DNA of 64,000 nucleotides from Pseudomonas orientalis (GCF_022807995.1 NZ_CP094351.1:122501-186500), one strand, 5' to 3'; numbered from the stretch's first letter, positions 1 to 10,682 are shown. The notes: generated by a model from the sequence alone, not told the origin. A program made the numbers and translations.

Positions 1-1768
<1,768 letters not shown>

Positions 1769-1937
1769 TATAACACCCAAGCAATTTGATGCTCCTAGTT
1801 GAAAAGACGAAAGAGACCAGATTGCGGTGTGTGAAGACGAGATGAACCGAAAGTTCGACGCTCACAAAACACCGAAAACTATCACATACCCAATTTGCTG
1901 AAGCGAGGCCAACAGGTCACGACTCAGTACCCGAATT

Positions 1938-2054
1938 TCTTGACGACCATAGAGCATTGGAACCACCTGATCCCATCCCGAACTCAGCAGTGAAACGATG
2001 CATCGCCGATGGTAGTGTGGGGTTTCCCCATGTGAGAGTAGGTCATCGTCAAGA
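1938..2054 (+). rRNA. 5S ribosomal RNA, copy 1
   Basis: The sequence has the gammaproteobacterial 5S core (GGAACCACCTGATCCCATCC, GTGAAACGATGCATCGCCGA, GTGGGGTTTCCCCATGTGAG) and complementary ends TTGACGA / TCGTCAA that close helix I. It lies about 170 bp after the 23S end, as expected in an rRNA operon, and is followed directly by a rho-independent terminator. Confidence 0.96.
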
Positions 2055-2065
2055 TTAAATTCCAG

Positions 2066-2098
2066 AACCCCTGTTTGCTTACGCAGACAGGGGTTTTG
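2066..2098 (+). terminator. rho-independent terminator after 5S copy 1
   Basis: The arms ACCCCTGT and ACAGGGGT surround a short loop and are followed by TTTTGTTT. The hairpin sits 12 bases after 5S copy 1 and before 5S copy 2, so copy 2 would need read-through or its own promoter. Confidence 0.85.
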
Positions 2099-2162
2099 TT
2101 TATGTAGAAGCTCATGAATTTCACCGGGACGTTGCCAGCGCAACGGTCTGGTACACAGAATT

Positions 2163-2280
2163 TCTTGACGACCATAGAGCATTGGAACCACCTGATCCCA
2201 TCCCGAACTCAGCAGTGAAACGATGCATCGCCGATGGTAGTGTGGGGTTTCCCCATGTGAGAGTAGGTCATCGTCAAGAT
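2163..2280 (+). rRNA. 5S ribosomal RNA, copy 2
   Basis: This is a second 5S gene whose body matches copy 1 essentially base for base, starting TTCTTGACGACC and ending GTCATCGTCAAGAT. It lies about 110 bp after copy 1, beyond a terminator. Duplicated terminal 5S genes are known in some Pseudomonas rRNA operons, so this is probably a genuine tandem copy. Confidence 0.95.
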
Positions 2281-2289
2281 TGAATTCCG

Positions 2290-2323
2290 AAACCCCTGTC
2301 TGCTAACGCAGACAGGGGTTTTG
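2290..2323 (+). terminator. rho-independent terminator after 5S copy 2
   Basis: An AACCCCTGTCTG / CAGACAGGGGTT hairpin is followed by TTGTC. It is nearly the same as the terminator after copy 1, which suggests the 5S gene and its terminator were duplicated together. Confidence 0.85.
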
Positions 2324-2413
2324 TCGTTTAAGGCCGCAACAGGCTGATAATCGACTGCGTCTCTACCGCCTGTCGGCGGCTTGCTCTAAAAGAGGAAGAT
2401 TCACACAAAACTC

Positions 2414-2440
2414 TAAGATTTATCGCTTTCTGGCCGAAAG
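2414..2440 (+). promoter_or_regulatory. sigma-28 (FliA)-type promoter for the chemoreceptor gene
   Basis: TAAG at 2414-2417, a 15-base spacer, then GCCGAAAG at 2433-2440 closely follows the FliA pattern TAAA-N15-GCCGATAA used for flagellar and chemotaxis genes. It lies about 115 bp before the chosen start of the chemoreceptor gene and has no other obvious target. The assignment is by motif and context only. Confidence 0.65.
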
Positions 2441-2553
2441 CCTGACGAGCCATGCGTGCACCGAAATAGAGCGGTCGCAGAGTCCGCCTATCGCGTTACA
2501 TGGAATGTTCCACTCGGCACGCTCACCCCCCTTTGGCAAAAGAAGTCGATGAA

Positions 2554-4434
2554 ATGAATCTCAAGTTCAGTCATAAAATTCTGTTGGCGGCGTCAGGCGT
2601 CGTGGTTCTGGCCTTTGCGCTGTTCACGCTCTATAACGATTACCTGCAGCGCAACACGATCAGGCAAAACCTGGCGTCCTCCATCCAGCAATCCGGCGAG
2701 CTTACCGCCAGCAGTGTGCAGAACTGGCTCAGCGGCCGCATCCTGGTCCTGGAAAACCTGGCACAAAACGTTGCCCATCAAGGGAGTGGCGCCGATCTGC
2801 CTGGTTTGGTCGATCAACCGGCGTTCACCGCCAACTTCCAGTTTACCTACGTGGGTCAAACCAACGGTGTGTTCACCCAGCGTCCCGATGCGAAGATGCC
2901 CGAAGGCTATGACCCACGTCAGCGTCCTTGGTACAAGCAAGCCGTAGCAGCGGACAAAACCATGCTTACCCCGCCTTATATGGCGGCTGTGGGCGGCCAG
3001 ATCGTGACGATCGCCATGCCGGTGAAGAAGAACGGCGAATTGTTGGGCGTTGTGGGGGGAGACTTGAGCCTGCAAACCCTGGTTAAGATCATCAACTCGG
3101 TGGATTTCGGCGGTATTGGCCATGCTTTCCTGGTCAGTGGTGATGGCCAGGTCATCGTCAGTCCTGACCAGGACCAGGTGATGAAAAACCTCAAAGACAT
3201 TTACCCAGGCACCCAGTTGCGTATCGAGAAGGTTAACCAGGACGTTGTACTCAATGGACAGGACCGTATCCTCTCGTTTACGCCTATCAGCGGTTTGCCG
3301 GGGGCTGACTGGTATATCGGTCTTTCTATCGACAAAGACAAAGCCTATGCCGCATTGGGGAAATTTCGCACTTCAGCATTGATAGCGATGCTCATCGCCG
3401 TTGTAGCGATTGCCGTGCTGTTGAGTTTATTGATTCAGGTGTTGTTACGTCCGCTGACCACCATGGGCGTGGCCATGAAGGACATTGCTCAAGGCGAAGG
3501 TGATCTGACTCGACGCCTGGACGTTACGAGCAAAGACGAGTTCGGCGAAGTCGGTAGCGCATTCAATCAGTTTGTCGAGCGTATCCACGCCTCGATTTCC
3601 GAAGTGTCCTCGGCGACACGCCAGGTGCATGACTTGTCCCAGCGCGTGATGGCGTCGTCCAACGCGTCGATCATCGGCTCTGACGAACAAAGTGCACGTA
3701 CCAACAGCGTGGCTGCGGCGATCAACGAGCTGGGCGCCGCCACCCAGGAAATCGCGCGTAACGCCGCTGATGCCTCGCAGCATGCCAGCGGTGCCAGTGA
3801 GCAAGCTGACGATGGACGCAAGGTCGTGGAGCAAACCATCCAGGCAATGTCGGAACTGTCGCAGAAAATCAGCCTGTCCTGCACCCAGATCGAGACCCTT
3901 AACGCCAGCACCGACAACATTGGCCACATCCTCGATGTGATCAAGGGCATCTCCCAGCAGACCAACTTGCTCGCGCTGAATGCGGCCATCGAAGCAGCCC
4001 GTGCCGGCGAAGCTGGGCGCGGGTTTGCCGTGGTAGCTGACGAGGTGCGTAACCTGGCTCACCGTACCCAGGAGTCGGCTGAAGAGATTCACAAGATGAT
4101 CACTTCCCTGCAAGTGGGTTCGCGTGAAGCCGTGACCACCATGAACGCCAGCCAGGTTTCCAGCGAAGAAAGCGTTGAAGTGGCTAACCAGGCCGGCGAG
4201 CGTCTGGTCAGCGTGACGCAGCGAATCGTTGAGATCGACGGCATGAACCAATCGGTCGCCGCAGCGACCGAGGAGCAAACAGCCGTGGTTGAAACCCTCA
4301 ATGTCGACATCAACCAGATCAACCTGCTGAACCAGCAAGGCGTGGCCAATCTCAACGAGACGCTCAAGGACTGCGATGCGCTGTCCCAGCAAGCCAGCCG
4401 ATTGAAGCAATTGGTCGACAGCTTCAAAATCTGA
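2554..4434 (+). CDS. methyl-accepting chemotaxis protein (dCache sensor)
   Basis: This is a transmembrane chemoreceptor of 626 residues from the ATG at 2554. An in-frame ATG at 2500 lacks a ribosome site and would place 18 polar residues before the first membrane segment. In order: an N-terminal membrane helix (about 8-28), a periplasmic dCache domain with [12 protein letters not shown] near residue 119 and GGDLSL near 170, a second membrane helix near 285-305, HAMP, and a cytoplasmic signalling hairpin with the family-typical tip around residues 465-503 ([19 protein letters not shown]). The Y/R/W/Y pattern and the later Asp resemble the amino-acid-binding dCache motif of PctA-type receptors, so an amino-acid ligand is inferred, not shown. 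It converges on the mgo-like operon. Confidence 0.93.
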   Translation: MNLKFSHKILLAASGVVVLAFALFTLYNDYLQRNTIRQNLASSIQQSGELTASSVQNWLSGRILVLENLAQNVAHQGSGADLPGLVDQPAFTANFQFTYVGQTNGVFTQRPDAKMPEGYDPRQRPWYKQAVAADKTMLTPPYMAAVGGQIVTIAMPVKKNGELLGVVGGDLSLQTLVKIINSVDFGGIGHAFLVSGDGQVIVSPDQDQVMKNLKDIYPGTQLRIEKVNQDVVLNGQDRILSFTPISGLPGADWYIGLSIDKDKAYAALGKFRTSALIAMLIAVVAIAVLLSLLIQVLLRPLTTMGVAMKDIAQGEGDLTRRLDVTSKDEFGEVGSAFNQFVERIHASISEVSSATRQVHDLSQRVMASSNASIIGSDEQSARTNSVAAAINELGAATQEIARNAADASQHASGASEQADDGRKVVEQTIQAMSELSQKISLSCTQIETLNASTDNIGHILDVIKGISQQTNLLALNAAIEAARAGEAGRGFAVVADEVRNLAHRTQESAEEIHKMITSLQVGSREAVTTMNASQVSSEESVEVANQAGERLVSVTQRIVEIDGMNQSVAAATEEQTAVVETLNVDINQINLLNQQGVANLNETLKDCDALSQQASRLKQLVDSFKI

Positions 4435-4444
4435 TCCTGGCGCA

Positions 4445-4468
4445 TCGGAGCGCGGCCTCTCGCTCCGA
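4445..4468. terminator. hairpin between convergent genes, possible bidirectional terminator
   Basis: Eight-base arms TCGGAGCG and CGCTCCGA enclose an eight-base loop in the 46-bp gap between the chemoreceptor gene and mgoA, which converge. No clear T-run follows on either strand, so terminator function is inferred from position. Confidence 0.5.
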
Positions 4469-4480
4469 CTGCCTGGCCGT

Positions 4481-7400
4481 TCAAAGAAAGCCGATGGCCT
4501 TCAGGTAGTCACAGCCCTTGCGCAAGAGTGCAGGGCTCTTTGGCGGATAGTGTGTGCCCATTTTTTCCAACCCCCACTGGGCATTGCTGTAATGGATCAT
4601 CGACGTGTCGCCGATGTCTTCACCCAGCCCATCAAGGTAGAAGCCCAGTACGCCGAACAACGCATTGTCATGGCCTACTGTTCGCAACGCCCGTTGCCAC
4701 TGTTGAAGGCTTATACGCTCGAAGATATGTCCGGCCTGGCTGAACGCATCAAGGTACTGGTCCCAGTTCAACGGTTGTGGATTGTGCAGGTTGAACACGT
4801 TTCGCCCAGCGACAAAACGGATGCTGTGAAACGCGATGAAGCGTGCCAGGAAGTCCACTGGCATCAAGTCGAAGTTCCCTTCCATTCGAGGGACCATGCC
4901 CAGCTGCAGCGACCCCTTGAGCATCAGCATCAAACGATTTTTATGGGGTTGGCAGACGCCATTCTGACTGTTGAAGCTGATATTCCCCGGCCGGTGAATA
5001 TTCACCCAGGCCCCCTGTTCGACGGCTCGCCCCAATAATCGCTCGGCCACCCATTTCGAGAGGTTGTAGCCATTTTTTACATAGAGCGGCAATGCGTGGC
5101 TGGCGGGGGCTTCGAGCACATACCGATCAGTGTCGATGCTACTGCAGGCGGACAGCGTAGAAATGAAATTGAAGACTTTCTTACAGTGGGTCTCGCAAAG
5201 GCGCAGGCATTCAAACACCGGCTCGACGTTCTCCTTGGCGAGTGCTGTGTAGTCCATCACATGATTGACCTGCGCCGCGTTGTGCACAAGCACGCCATGA
5301 TGACGGGCGATGTGCTCGTACGCCTCACAGGACAGGCCCATGCGTGGTTGACGCAGGTCTGCGGCGTACACCTGCACTCGGCTCAGGTCCAACCGTTCCA
5401 GGCGGTATTCACGCAACGCCTGAGTGAACCGGTCCGCCGCTGACTGGCCCGGAAGGGCCCGAACCAGGCACGCGACTTCTTTCGCCCCGTCAGCCAGCAA
5501 GGCCTGGACGATATGCACCCCTACAAAGCTGTTGGCCCCCGTGACAATCGCCTTGCTGGGATCGCCGGCGCGGGCCTCAGGCAGTACCTTGAGGTCCAGG
5601 GGTCGAGATGCATCTTTTTTCATCTGGTTAAACGGCGTGTCGGGCAGCGCCCCACCTTCGATCTGTAAGGCCAGCGCACGAATCGTCGGAGCCTTGAAAA
5701 ACTGGCTCAATGACAGGCTGCAGCCAAACTGCCCGCGCAGGCGCAATAGTAAGGTCGACAGCAGGATCGAATGGCCACCCAGGTCGAAAAAACTGTCGTC
5801 GATCGACACGTCACCGGCAGACAGCTCTAATAACTCAGCCCAAAGGTCCACCAATTGCGCCTGGATTGGTGTGCTGCAACGAATTGCCTTCTGCGCGCGG
5901 ATGTTCGGCGTCGCCCGCAACGCCTTGCGATCAATCTTGCCGTTGCTCGAAGAGGGGAGGCTCGGCAGCTCGCTCCAGGCGATGGGTTGCATATGCTCAG
6001 GCAGCCACTGCCGGGCATGTTCTTTCAGGCTGGCCAGTGTGGCGCCGGGTTCGGGCTGAGCGGCAAAGCCAATGATTCTGCATGCCTTATCAATCACCAC
6101 TGCTACCTGGCGAAACAGCCGACTGCTGCGCAGGCACTGCTCGATTTCCTGAGGCTCGACTCGAAAACCGCGGATCTTGACCTGATCATCCCGTCGGCCG
6201 CCCAACTCGATACCGTCTGGTGTCCATTTCGCCAGGTCGCCACTGCGGTAAGCCAGCAGCCCTTGTCCATTGGGCAACGTCAGCGTGACGAATGGGGAGT
6301 CGGCCTGCGTTGGTCCGTTCAGATAGCCCTGGCCGACCCCCGGACCTGCGATGTACAGGTCACCCATCACTTGCTCATCCACCGGCTGCAAGTGGTCGTC
6401 AAGAATCAAGACCTGACTGTTGGCAATGGGCAGACCAATGTTGCGATTGCTGTCACCGAGCCGAAACGTCCGATGGGTTGCCAGTACCGTGGCTTCGGTG
6501 GGGCCATAGAAATTGTGCAACTGGCATCGGCCTGCCAGTCGCTCGATCACGTAGGGCTCGCAGAAATCGCCGCCGGTGAGCAGGTGGCAGAGGCCCAGAG
6601 GCTGATCCAGCGGCAGGATACTGAGCAGTGCCGGTGGCAGAAAAGCATGGGTGATTCGCTGCAGGCGGATCAACTCGACCAATTGCTGAGGATCGTGACG
6701 TTGGTCTGCGCTGGGGACAATCAGCTCTGCGCCTGCAATCAAGGCGGGGAAAATATCGATTAGCGATGAATCAAAGCTCAGCGGTGAAAATTGCAGCACG
6801 CGACTCGTATCATCCAGCGCCACGCAGCTACTGAGCCAGGCAGTGAAATGCGCCAGATTATATTGGCTGAGCAACACCCCCTTGGGTTGCCCGGTGGTGC
6901 CGGAGGTGAAAAGTGCCATGCACGGCGCATCGGCATGGGGACGATGACGCATCAGCGGTTGAGTCGGGTCGATGTCGTGTGAGACAAGCGTACTCACATC
7001 AATTGAAACGAAATGATCGCGCAACGGATGCACGCCATTGGCAAGTAATAGACAGGTGCCTGCGCTTGTCAGCATGCTGTGCTGGCGTTTTACCGGATGA
7101 TCCGGAGACAGCGGCAGATACACCGCGCCGCATCCCAGCACCGCCAGAATGCTCGCGTAGAGCTCGATAGACTTTTCCAGGCACACACCCACCACCGGTG
7201 GTGGTTCGATGCTCTCCAGCAGGGGCAGCAAGCGTTGCTGAATCGCCATGGCTTTTTCCTGAAGTTGGCGATAAGTCACCGCGCCTCCCGCAATATTCAG
7301 CGCTGTGCGATTGGCGAAGACCCCAAGGCTGGCCTGCAGGCGTTCGATCATGGGCACCTGTGCCGCGCGAAGCAGCGCGGGGTCTGCCGTACGATTGAAT

Positions 7401-7849
7401 CGATGCATGAACGCCAGTGCCTCCAGCCTTTGCAAGCCCTGTTCGGGCGAGGTGTCGGAGTGGGGCATTGCACAGAAAAAACCGGGGTCTCTTGAGAATC
7501 CGCTGACCAACGACGCTGCCCATTCCACCAAGGCGTTTTCCGCGCGACGGCGCAACCGCTGGCCGTTGCCGCTGGGTTCATCGGCAACGTCGTGCACAGC
7601 CAACAGGCGCCTCTCGCGGTCGTAGCAGCGGAACTGAAGTCCGGGCAGCCCCTGGTCGGTCAGAGGACCAATGCCCACGCGCAGGCTCATCCAGGGAGCA
7701 TCGGTGAGGGCTGACGATGGCTGACTACCGTCCTCGATCACCAGATCGACCAACTCCGTCCCGGCCGTATGCCCGTATTGTTCCAGCACGAGCTTGAGGT
7801 CCCGCAGCGCCTGGCTGGCTCCCCGGCATTCAATCGTCAAGCGCTTCAT
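4481..7849 (-). CDS. mgoA: NRPS-like A-T-reductase enzyme, MgoA/PvfC type
   Basis: A single-module nonribosomal peptide synthetase-like protein of 1122 residues without a condensation domain. After about 180 residues of unclear nature comes an adenylation domain with A3 FTSGTTGQPKG (near 313), A4 FDSSLID and YGPTEATVLATH (near 446). A carrier domain follows with DLGGHS (phosphopantetheine Ser near 690), then a thioester-reductase domain with TGANSFVG (near 768) and YNLSK (YxxxK, near 926). The predicted act is to activate an amino acid, load it on the carrier and release it reductively as an aldehyde or alcohol. Its start overlaps the mgoC stop by 4 bp and has a GGGGAGG ribosome site. A-T-R plus AurF-type oxygenase plus DUF3050 protein is the signature of the mgo/pvf clusters for leudiazen, valdiazen-like or pyrazine N-oxide signals. 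The exact product here is inferred. Confidence 0.88.
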   Translation of the reverse strand: MKRLTIECRGASQALRDLKLVLEQYGHTAGTELVDLVIEDGSQPSSALTDAPWMSLRVGIGPLTDQGLPGLQFRCYDRERRLLAVHDVADEPSGNGQRLRRRAENALVEWAASLVSGFSRDPGFFCAMPHSDTSPEQGLQRLEALAFMHRFNRTADPALLRAAQVPMIERLQASLGVFANRTALNIAGGAVTYRQLQEKAMAIQQRLLPLLESIEPPPVVGVCLEKSIELYASILAVLGCGAVYLPLSPDHPVKRQHSMLTSAGTCLLLANGVHPLRDHFVSIDVSTLVSHDIDPTQPLMRHRPHADAPCMALFTSGTTGQPKGVLLSQYNLAHFTAWLSSCVALDDTSRVLQFSPLSFDSSLIDIFPALIAGAELIVPSADQRHDPQQLVELIRLQRITHAFLPPALLSILPLDQPLGLCHLLTGGDFCEPYVIERLAGRCQLHNFYGPTEATVLATHRTFRLGDSNRNIGLPIANSQVLILDDHLQPVDEQVMGDLYIAGPGVGQGYLNGPTQADSPFVTLTLPNGQGLLAYRSGDLAKWTPDGIELGGRRDDQVKIRGFRVEPQEIEQCLRSSRLFRQVAVVIDKACRIIGFAAQPEPGATLASLKEHARQWLPEHMQPIAWSELPSLPSSSNGKIDRKALRATPNIRAQKAIRCSTPIQAQLVDLWAELLELSAGDVSIDDSFFDLGGHSILLSTLLLRLRGQFGCSLSLSQFFKAPTIRALALQIEGGALPDTPFNQMKKDASRPLDLKVLPEARAGDPSKAIVTGANSFVGVHIVQALLADGAKEVACLVRALPGQSAADRFTQALREYRLERLDLSRVQVYAADLRQPRMGLSCEAYEHIARHHGVLVHNAAQVNHVMDYTALAKENVEPVFECLRLCETHCKKVFNFISTLSACSSIDTDRYVLEAPASHALPLYVKNGYNLSKWVAERLLGRAVEQGAWVNIHRPGNISFNSQNGVCQPHKNRLMLMLKGSLQLGMVPRMEGNFDLMPVDFLARFIAFHSIRFVAGRNVFNLHNPQPLNWDQYLDAFSQAGHIFERISLQQWQRALRTVGHDNALFGVLGFYLDGLGEDIGDTSMIHYSNAQWGLEKMGTHYPPKSPALLRKGCDYLKAIGFL

Positions 7850-8793
7850 GCCAACCTCCCCGACGCGGGCAGGTAGCTGTCCAGGGCGCGTGCCACGCCA
7901 GGCGTGTGCAGTACGCCGCTGTGGTGCAGGAAGCTCATGATGTTGCCAACCAGCGGATGCTGGCGGGTGACGGGAAAGTCCAACGCAACGATTTCATCAT
8001 CCAGCGCCAGGCGAATATCGGCACTGATATCCAGGTGTTCGATCAACTGCAGGTCGAAGCTTTTCTGTAGGTCGTTGGTCAGGTAATGGGCCAGGAACGT
8101 AGGTAGCACAGCGGCAATGCTGTCGCGATCCTCCGCGCTCGCCGACTGCCAATAGATGCGCACCAACTGTGTCCAGAACTGTGCATGGCGCCCCTCATCA
8201 GACAGGTGATCGGCCATAAAGCCGCGCACGGACGACTTGACACTGTCGTCCTTGGAAAAGGCCGCCACATCATGGGTGACGGTGTTTTCGGCGATGGCCA
8301 CGACGATCAACTCAACCGCATCGCGCAAGTGCTCTGGTGCCTGCGCCTGAGCTGCCGGCAAGGCGCGGCTCAGTTCGATCTGCCCAGGGAGGTCGAGTGG
8401 CTGGATACCGGTCAACTCCACGGCTTGCTGCAGGAAGTCCAGTGCTACCAACGCGTGGTAATCCTCATCCACCACGACGGTCATCGCGTCGTAGCGGCAG
8501 GCCAGAGGGAGAGGCAGCGAGAAGCGATTCTTGGCAATACTGCGGGCAGTCTTATCGACGATCTCGGTTTCGAAAACCACGATGTCATGGATGAATCGAT
8601 AAAAACTTTGCGCCAGTACGAAATTGCGCCACTGCGGGCAGTGCTCGAGAAAGGTTGCACTCAGTACCAGCGGCTGGCGATACAGGGGAAAGATCAGTTT
8701 GTCGTCGTTTTCCAACAGTCGGCGCGGGCGAGTGCGAATGGTTGCGCGACGCTCCCAGTCTTCGGCGAATGAGCGGTACTCGATAACGCTCAT
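7846..8793 (-). CDS. mgoC: AurF-type diiron N-oxygenase, MgoC/PvfB type
   Basis: A 315-residue protein of the p-aminobenzoate N-oxygenase (AurF) diiron family, expected to hydroxylate or oxidise an amine nitrogen of the intermediate made with MgoA. The diiron ligand pattern is visible: an early FETE region, ExxH within DEDYH, AENTVTHD, and HxxxExxH within HLSDEGRH. Length fits the family. Both junctions are ATGA overlaps of 4 bp with mgoB upstream and mgoA downstream, so the three proteins are probably translationally coupled. An AAGAGG ribosome site precedes the ATG. In known mgo/pvf/ham clusters the homologue is essential for the diazeniumdiolate or N-oxide group; that role is carried over by family, not shown here. 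Confidence 0.88.
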   Translation of the reverse strand: MSVIEYRSFAEDWERRATIRTRPRRLLENDDKLIFPLYRQPLVLSATFLEHCPQWRNFVLAQSFYRFIHDIVVFETEIVDKTARSIAKNRFSLPLPLACRYDAMTVVVDEDYHALVALDFLQQAVELTGIQPLDLPGQIELSRALPAAQAQAPEHLRDAVELIVVAIAENTVTHDVAAFSKDDSVKSSVRGFMADHLSDEGRHAQFWTQLVRIYWQSASAEDRDSIAAVLPTFLAHYLTNDLQKSFDLQLIEHLDISADIRLALDDEIVALDFPVTRQHPLVGNIMSFLHHSGVLHTPGVARALDSYLPASGRLA

Positions 8794-9548
8794 GGATGAA
8801 CCTCTTGCATTGAGGTCTGTACGTCATCCCAGAAGGTTATGCGGCTTTCCAGGACCTCAAGGGCAATGCTATAGGCTTGTTGCCGGCGAACCGGGTCTGC
8901 ACCGATCAGGCGCTGGAGCACTTGTTCCGCCGCCGGGCCATGCTCCTGGCCATCCAGCTCGATATGACGGTTGAGGTAGTGACACAAAGTGGTCGCCTGG
9001 CGAGCAATCAAGGCGCTGCTGCACAGAAGACGCTCGAACATCGATGCAATGACGTCCTCACGACCATGCAGAAAAGCTGCCGCCACGCAGTGAGTGGGGG
9101 CGCTGAGTGCGATCTGCCATGTGCTGTCGACGAAGCGGGGTACACCGGGGGGCGCACCGATCATTTGCAGCGCTGCACTCACTTCCACTCCCTGATGTTG
9201 CAGGTCAATGAAATGTGTGATGACGCGGGTGTTGGCGCCCACTTCCGCCATGGCGTCCAGGTACAGCTCAAAGTGACTGCAATGGCCTCGCGTCGGGTGA
9301 TCATCCGACTCCTCGGCCAGTACGATTTCATTGATCAGGCGTGCGGCCTTCGGATCAGTGGGCGGAAGCCAGGGGATCTGGGTACAGGTAAGATCTTGTT
9401 GCAGGCGTTTGGTCAGGGTCATGAAGTCCCAGACCGCAAATACATGGCTCTCCATGAAGTGTTGCAGTTTGCCAAGCGACGTTATTTCTGCAAATAACGG
9501 ATGGTTGCACAGTTGTAGTTTTTTTTGTTCAAGCAAATGATGATGCAT
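8790..9548 (-). CDS. mgoB: DUF3050 / haem-oxygenase-like protein, MgoB/PvfA type
   Basis: A 252-residue soluble, helical protein of the DUF3050 type, related to haem-oxygenase-like diiron oxidases. Recognisable family features are ESHVFAVWDFM near residue 33, AEESDDHP near 80, and LNRHIELDGQEHGP near 195, with His and Glu residues placed as possible metal ligands. It is the first gene of the operon; its start is the first ATG, with only a weak AGGCG ribosome site. In P. syringae mgoBCAD and P. entomophila pvfABCD an equivalent protein accompanies the N-oxygenase and the NRPS-like enzyme. Its own reaction is not settled here. Confidence 0.82.
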   Translation of the reverse strand: MHHHLLEQKKLQLCNHPLFAEITSLGKLQHFMESHVFAVWDFMTLTKRLQQDLTCTQIPWLPPTDPKAARLINEIVLAEESDDHPTRGHCSHFELYLDAMAEVGANTRVITHFIDLQHQGVEVSAALQMIGAPPGVPRFVDSTWQIALSAPTHCVAAAFLHGREDVIASMFERLLCSSALIARQATTLCHYLNRHIELDGQEHGPAAEQVLQRLIGADPVRRQQAYSIALEVLESRITFWDDVQTSMQEVHP

Positions 9549-9920
9549 GGTTGACGCCTATAAAATTGTTGCGACTGCTCTAGTTGCAGTGATGGAGTTT
9601 TGTAGTTGTTAATAGAAGATTGATTTAACGGGTAGCCACGCGACAAACGCGGGTTCAAGACGCGACCGGCTGATTTAAAAGTTTATGGAGTTGGCGGGTG
9701 ATAATAAACTGTTTAAACGTTTGGATGAGCTTGTAAATGTATTAAATGTTTTTTCTAGAAAAAGCGTCCGAGAGAAATAGTTGTTTTAAGTGTGAGAGAT
9801 TTCTTTATATAAAGCTGATTATTAAGACTGGCGAGTTGTTTAAAGCGTCACCTGCGCGGACGTTTCCTGACAAGGAAAGATGCCGCGCGGTGTAAAGGCT
9901 AAAAGAGAACTGCGAACGCC
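9549..9920 (-). promoter_or_regulatory. AT-rich region upstream of the mgo-like operon
   Basis: A 372-bp stretch without a gene. It is clearly richer in A and T than its surroundings by eye and must hold the promoter of the minus-strand operon starting at 9548. It contains the self-complementary words GTTTAAAC (9711-9718) and TTTTTCTAGAAAAA (9750-9763). I could not assign a firm -35/-10 pair. Known mgo/pvf operons depend on the GacS/GacA system, but no defined GacA-linked site was identified here. Confidence 0.45.
9854..9888. terminator. imperfect hairpin downstream of the GntR gene
   Basis: Outer arms GCGCGG/CCGCGC and inner arms TTTCCT/AGGAAA (loop GACA) form a long interrupted stem about 33 bp after the GntR stop codon on the minus strand. 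No T-run follows. It may end the GntR transcript or shape the leader between the regulator and the mgo-like operon. Confidence 0.4.
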
Positions 9921-10631
9921 TTACGACGCGCCTGCTTTATCTGCAGTTTCCAGGCCATTGAGGTATGTATTGATGACCTCCATGCCGCGCATCAGGTGAT
10001 TACGCAATGTCAGGATGCTCTCGTCGATTTTTTTCTGCACCACCAGGCTGAGCAGTTCGCGGTGGTCTTCCTGTGACGTCTCGCCCAGTCCCATTGCCTC
10101 GAGGTTGAAGCGCAGAAAGCGCTCTTCCTCATTCAGCCCATGCTCCACCAGTTTCAGCAAGCGATGGTTAGGCGCCTTGCCATACAAGACCATGTGAAAC
10201 AGCCGATTGAGGCGGCCAATCTCGCTGTAGTCTTTCTCAGACTCCAGCGCATGGATACAGGCCTCTGCCTCGGCAATATCAGCCTCAGTGAGCAATGGGA
10301 TCGACAAGCGCAGAGCCTCGGACTCCAACAGCATGCGCAGGGCATAGGTCTCTGCTGAATTGTCCTCGATCAATGGGGCGACCACCGCACCCTTGTGGGT
10401 CACCACATGCAGCAGCGATTGTGCTTCCAACTGGCGCAAGGCTTCGCGTACCGGCATGCGGCTGACGCCGAACAAGCTGGCGAGCTCCTGCTGGCGCATG
10501 GCGGTGCCACAGGGCAACCGCCCATCGAGAATGGCGTTGCGCAACGTTTCTTCAATAACGGCGCGGGCAAGATGAGCGGGAATAGGCCCGCTGACCTTGA
10601 TGCTGCTTAAAGGGTTCGGCTTTGGCGTCAC
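9921..10631 (-). CDS. GntR-family regulator, FCD (FadR/VanR) subfamily
   Basis: A DNA-binding repressor-type protein of 236 residues from the GTG at 10631. The N-terminal winged helix is shown by LRNAILDGRLPCGTAMRQQE and FGVSRMPVREALRQLEAQSL, and the C-terminal all-helical FCD ligand domain runs from about residue 90. The longer frame from a GTG at 10688 is unlikely, because AAAGGAGG at 10643-10650 precedes the GTG at 10631 and the interval upstream carries a likely operator and promoter. Ligand unknown. It lies upstream of the mgo-like operon on the same strand, but the 372-bp gap means a link in regulation is only a possibility. Confidence 0.85.
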   Translation of the reverse strand: MTPKPNPLSSIKVSGPIPAHLARAVIEETLRNAILDGRLPCGTAMRQQELASLFGVSRMPVREALRQLEAQSLLHVVTHKGAVVAPLIEDNSAETYALRMLLESEALRLSIPLLTEADIAEAEACIHALESEKDYSEIGRLNRLFHMVLYGKAPNHRLLKLVEHGLNEEERFLRFNLEAMGLGETSQEDHRELLSLVVQKKIDESILTLRNHLMRGMEVINTYLNGLETADKAGAS

Positions 10632-10670
10632 GGTTACGCTGGCCTCCTTTGTTGAATATAAAGTATGTTT

Positions 10671-10682
10671 ATTGGATCCAAT
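10671..10682. promoter_or_regulatory. VanR-like palindromic operator at the GntR promoter
   Basis: ATTGGATCCAAT is a perfect 12-bp palindrome identical to the half-operator known for the GntR-family repressor VanR. It overlaps a possible -35 (TTGGAT) of the minus-strand GntR gene, with TATATT about 15 bases further on as a candidate -10. Autoregulation is inferred. Confidence 0.6.

Noticed and set aside
3445..4410. Minus-strand frame of 321 codons inside the chemoreceptor gene
   Set aside because: It is antisense to the conserved signalling domain, a common artefact of GC-rich codon use.
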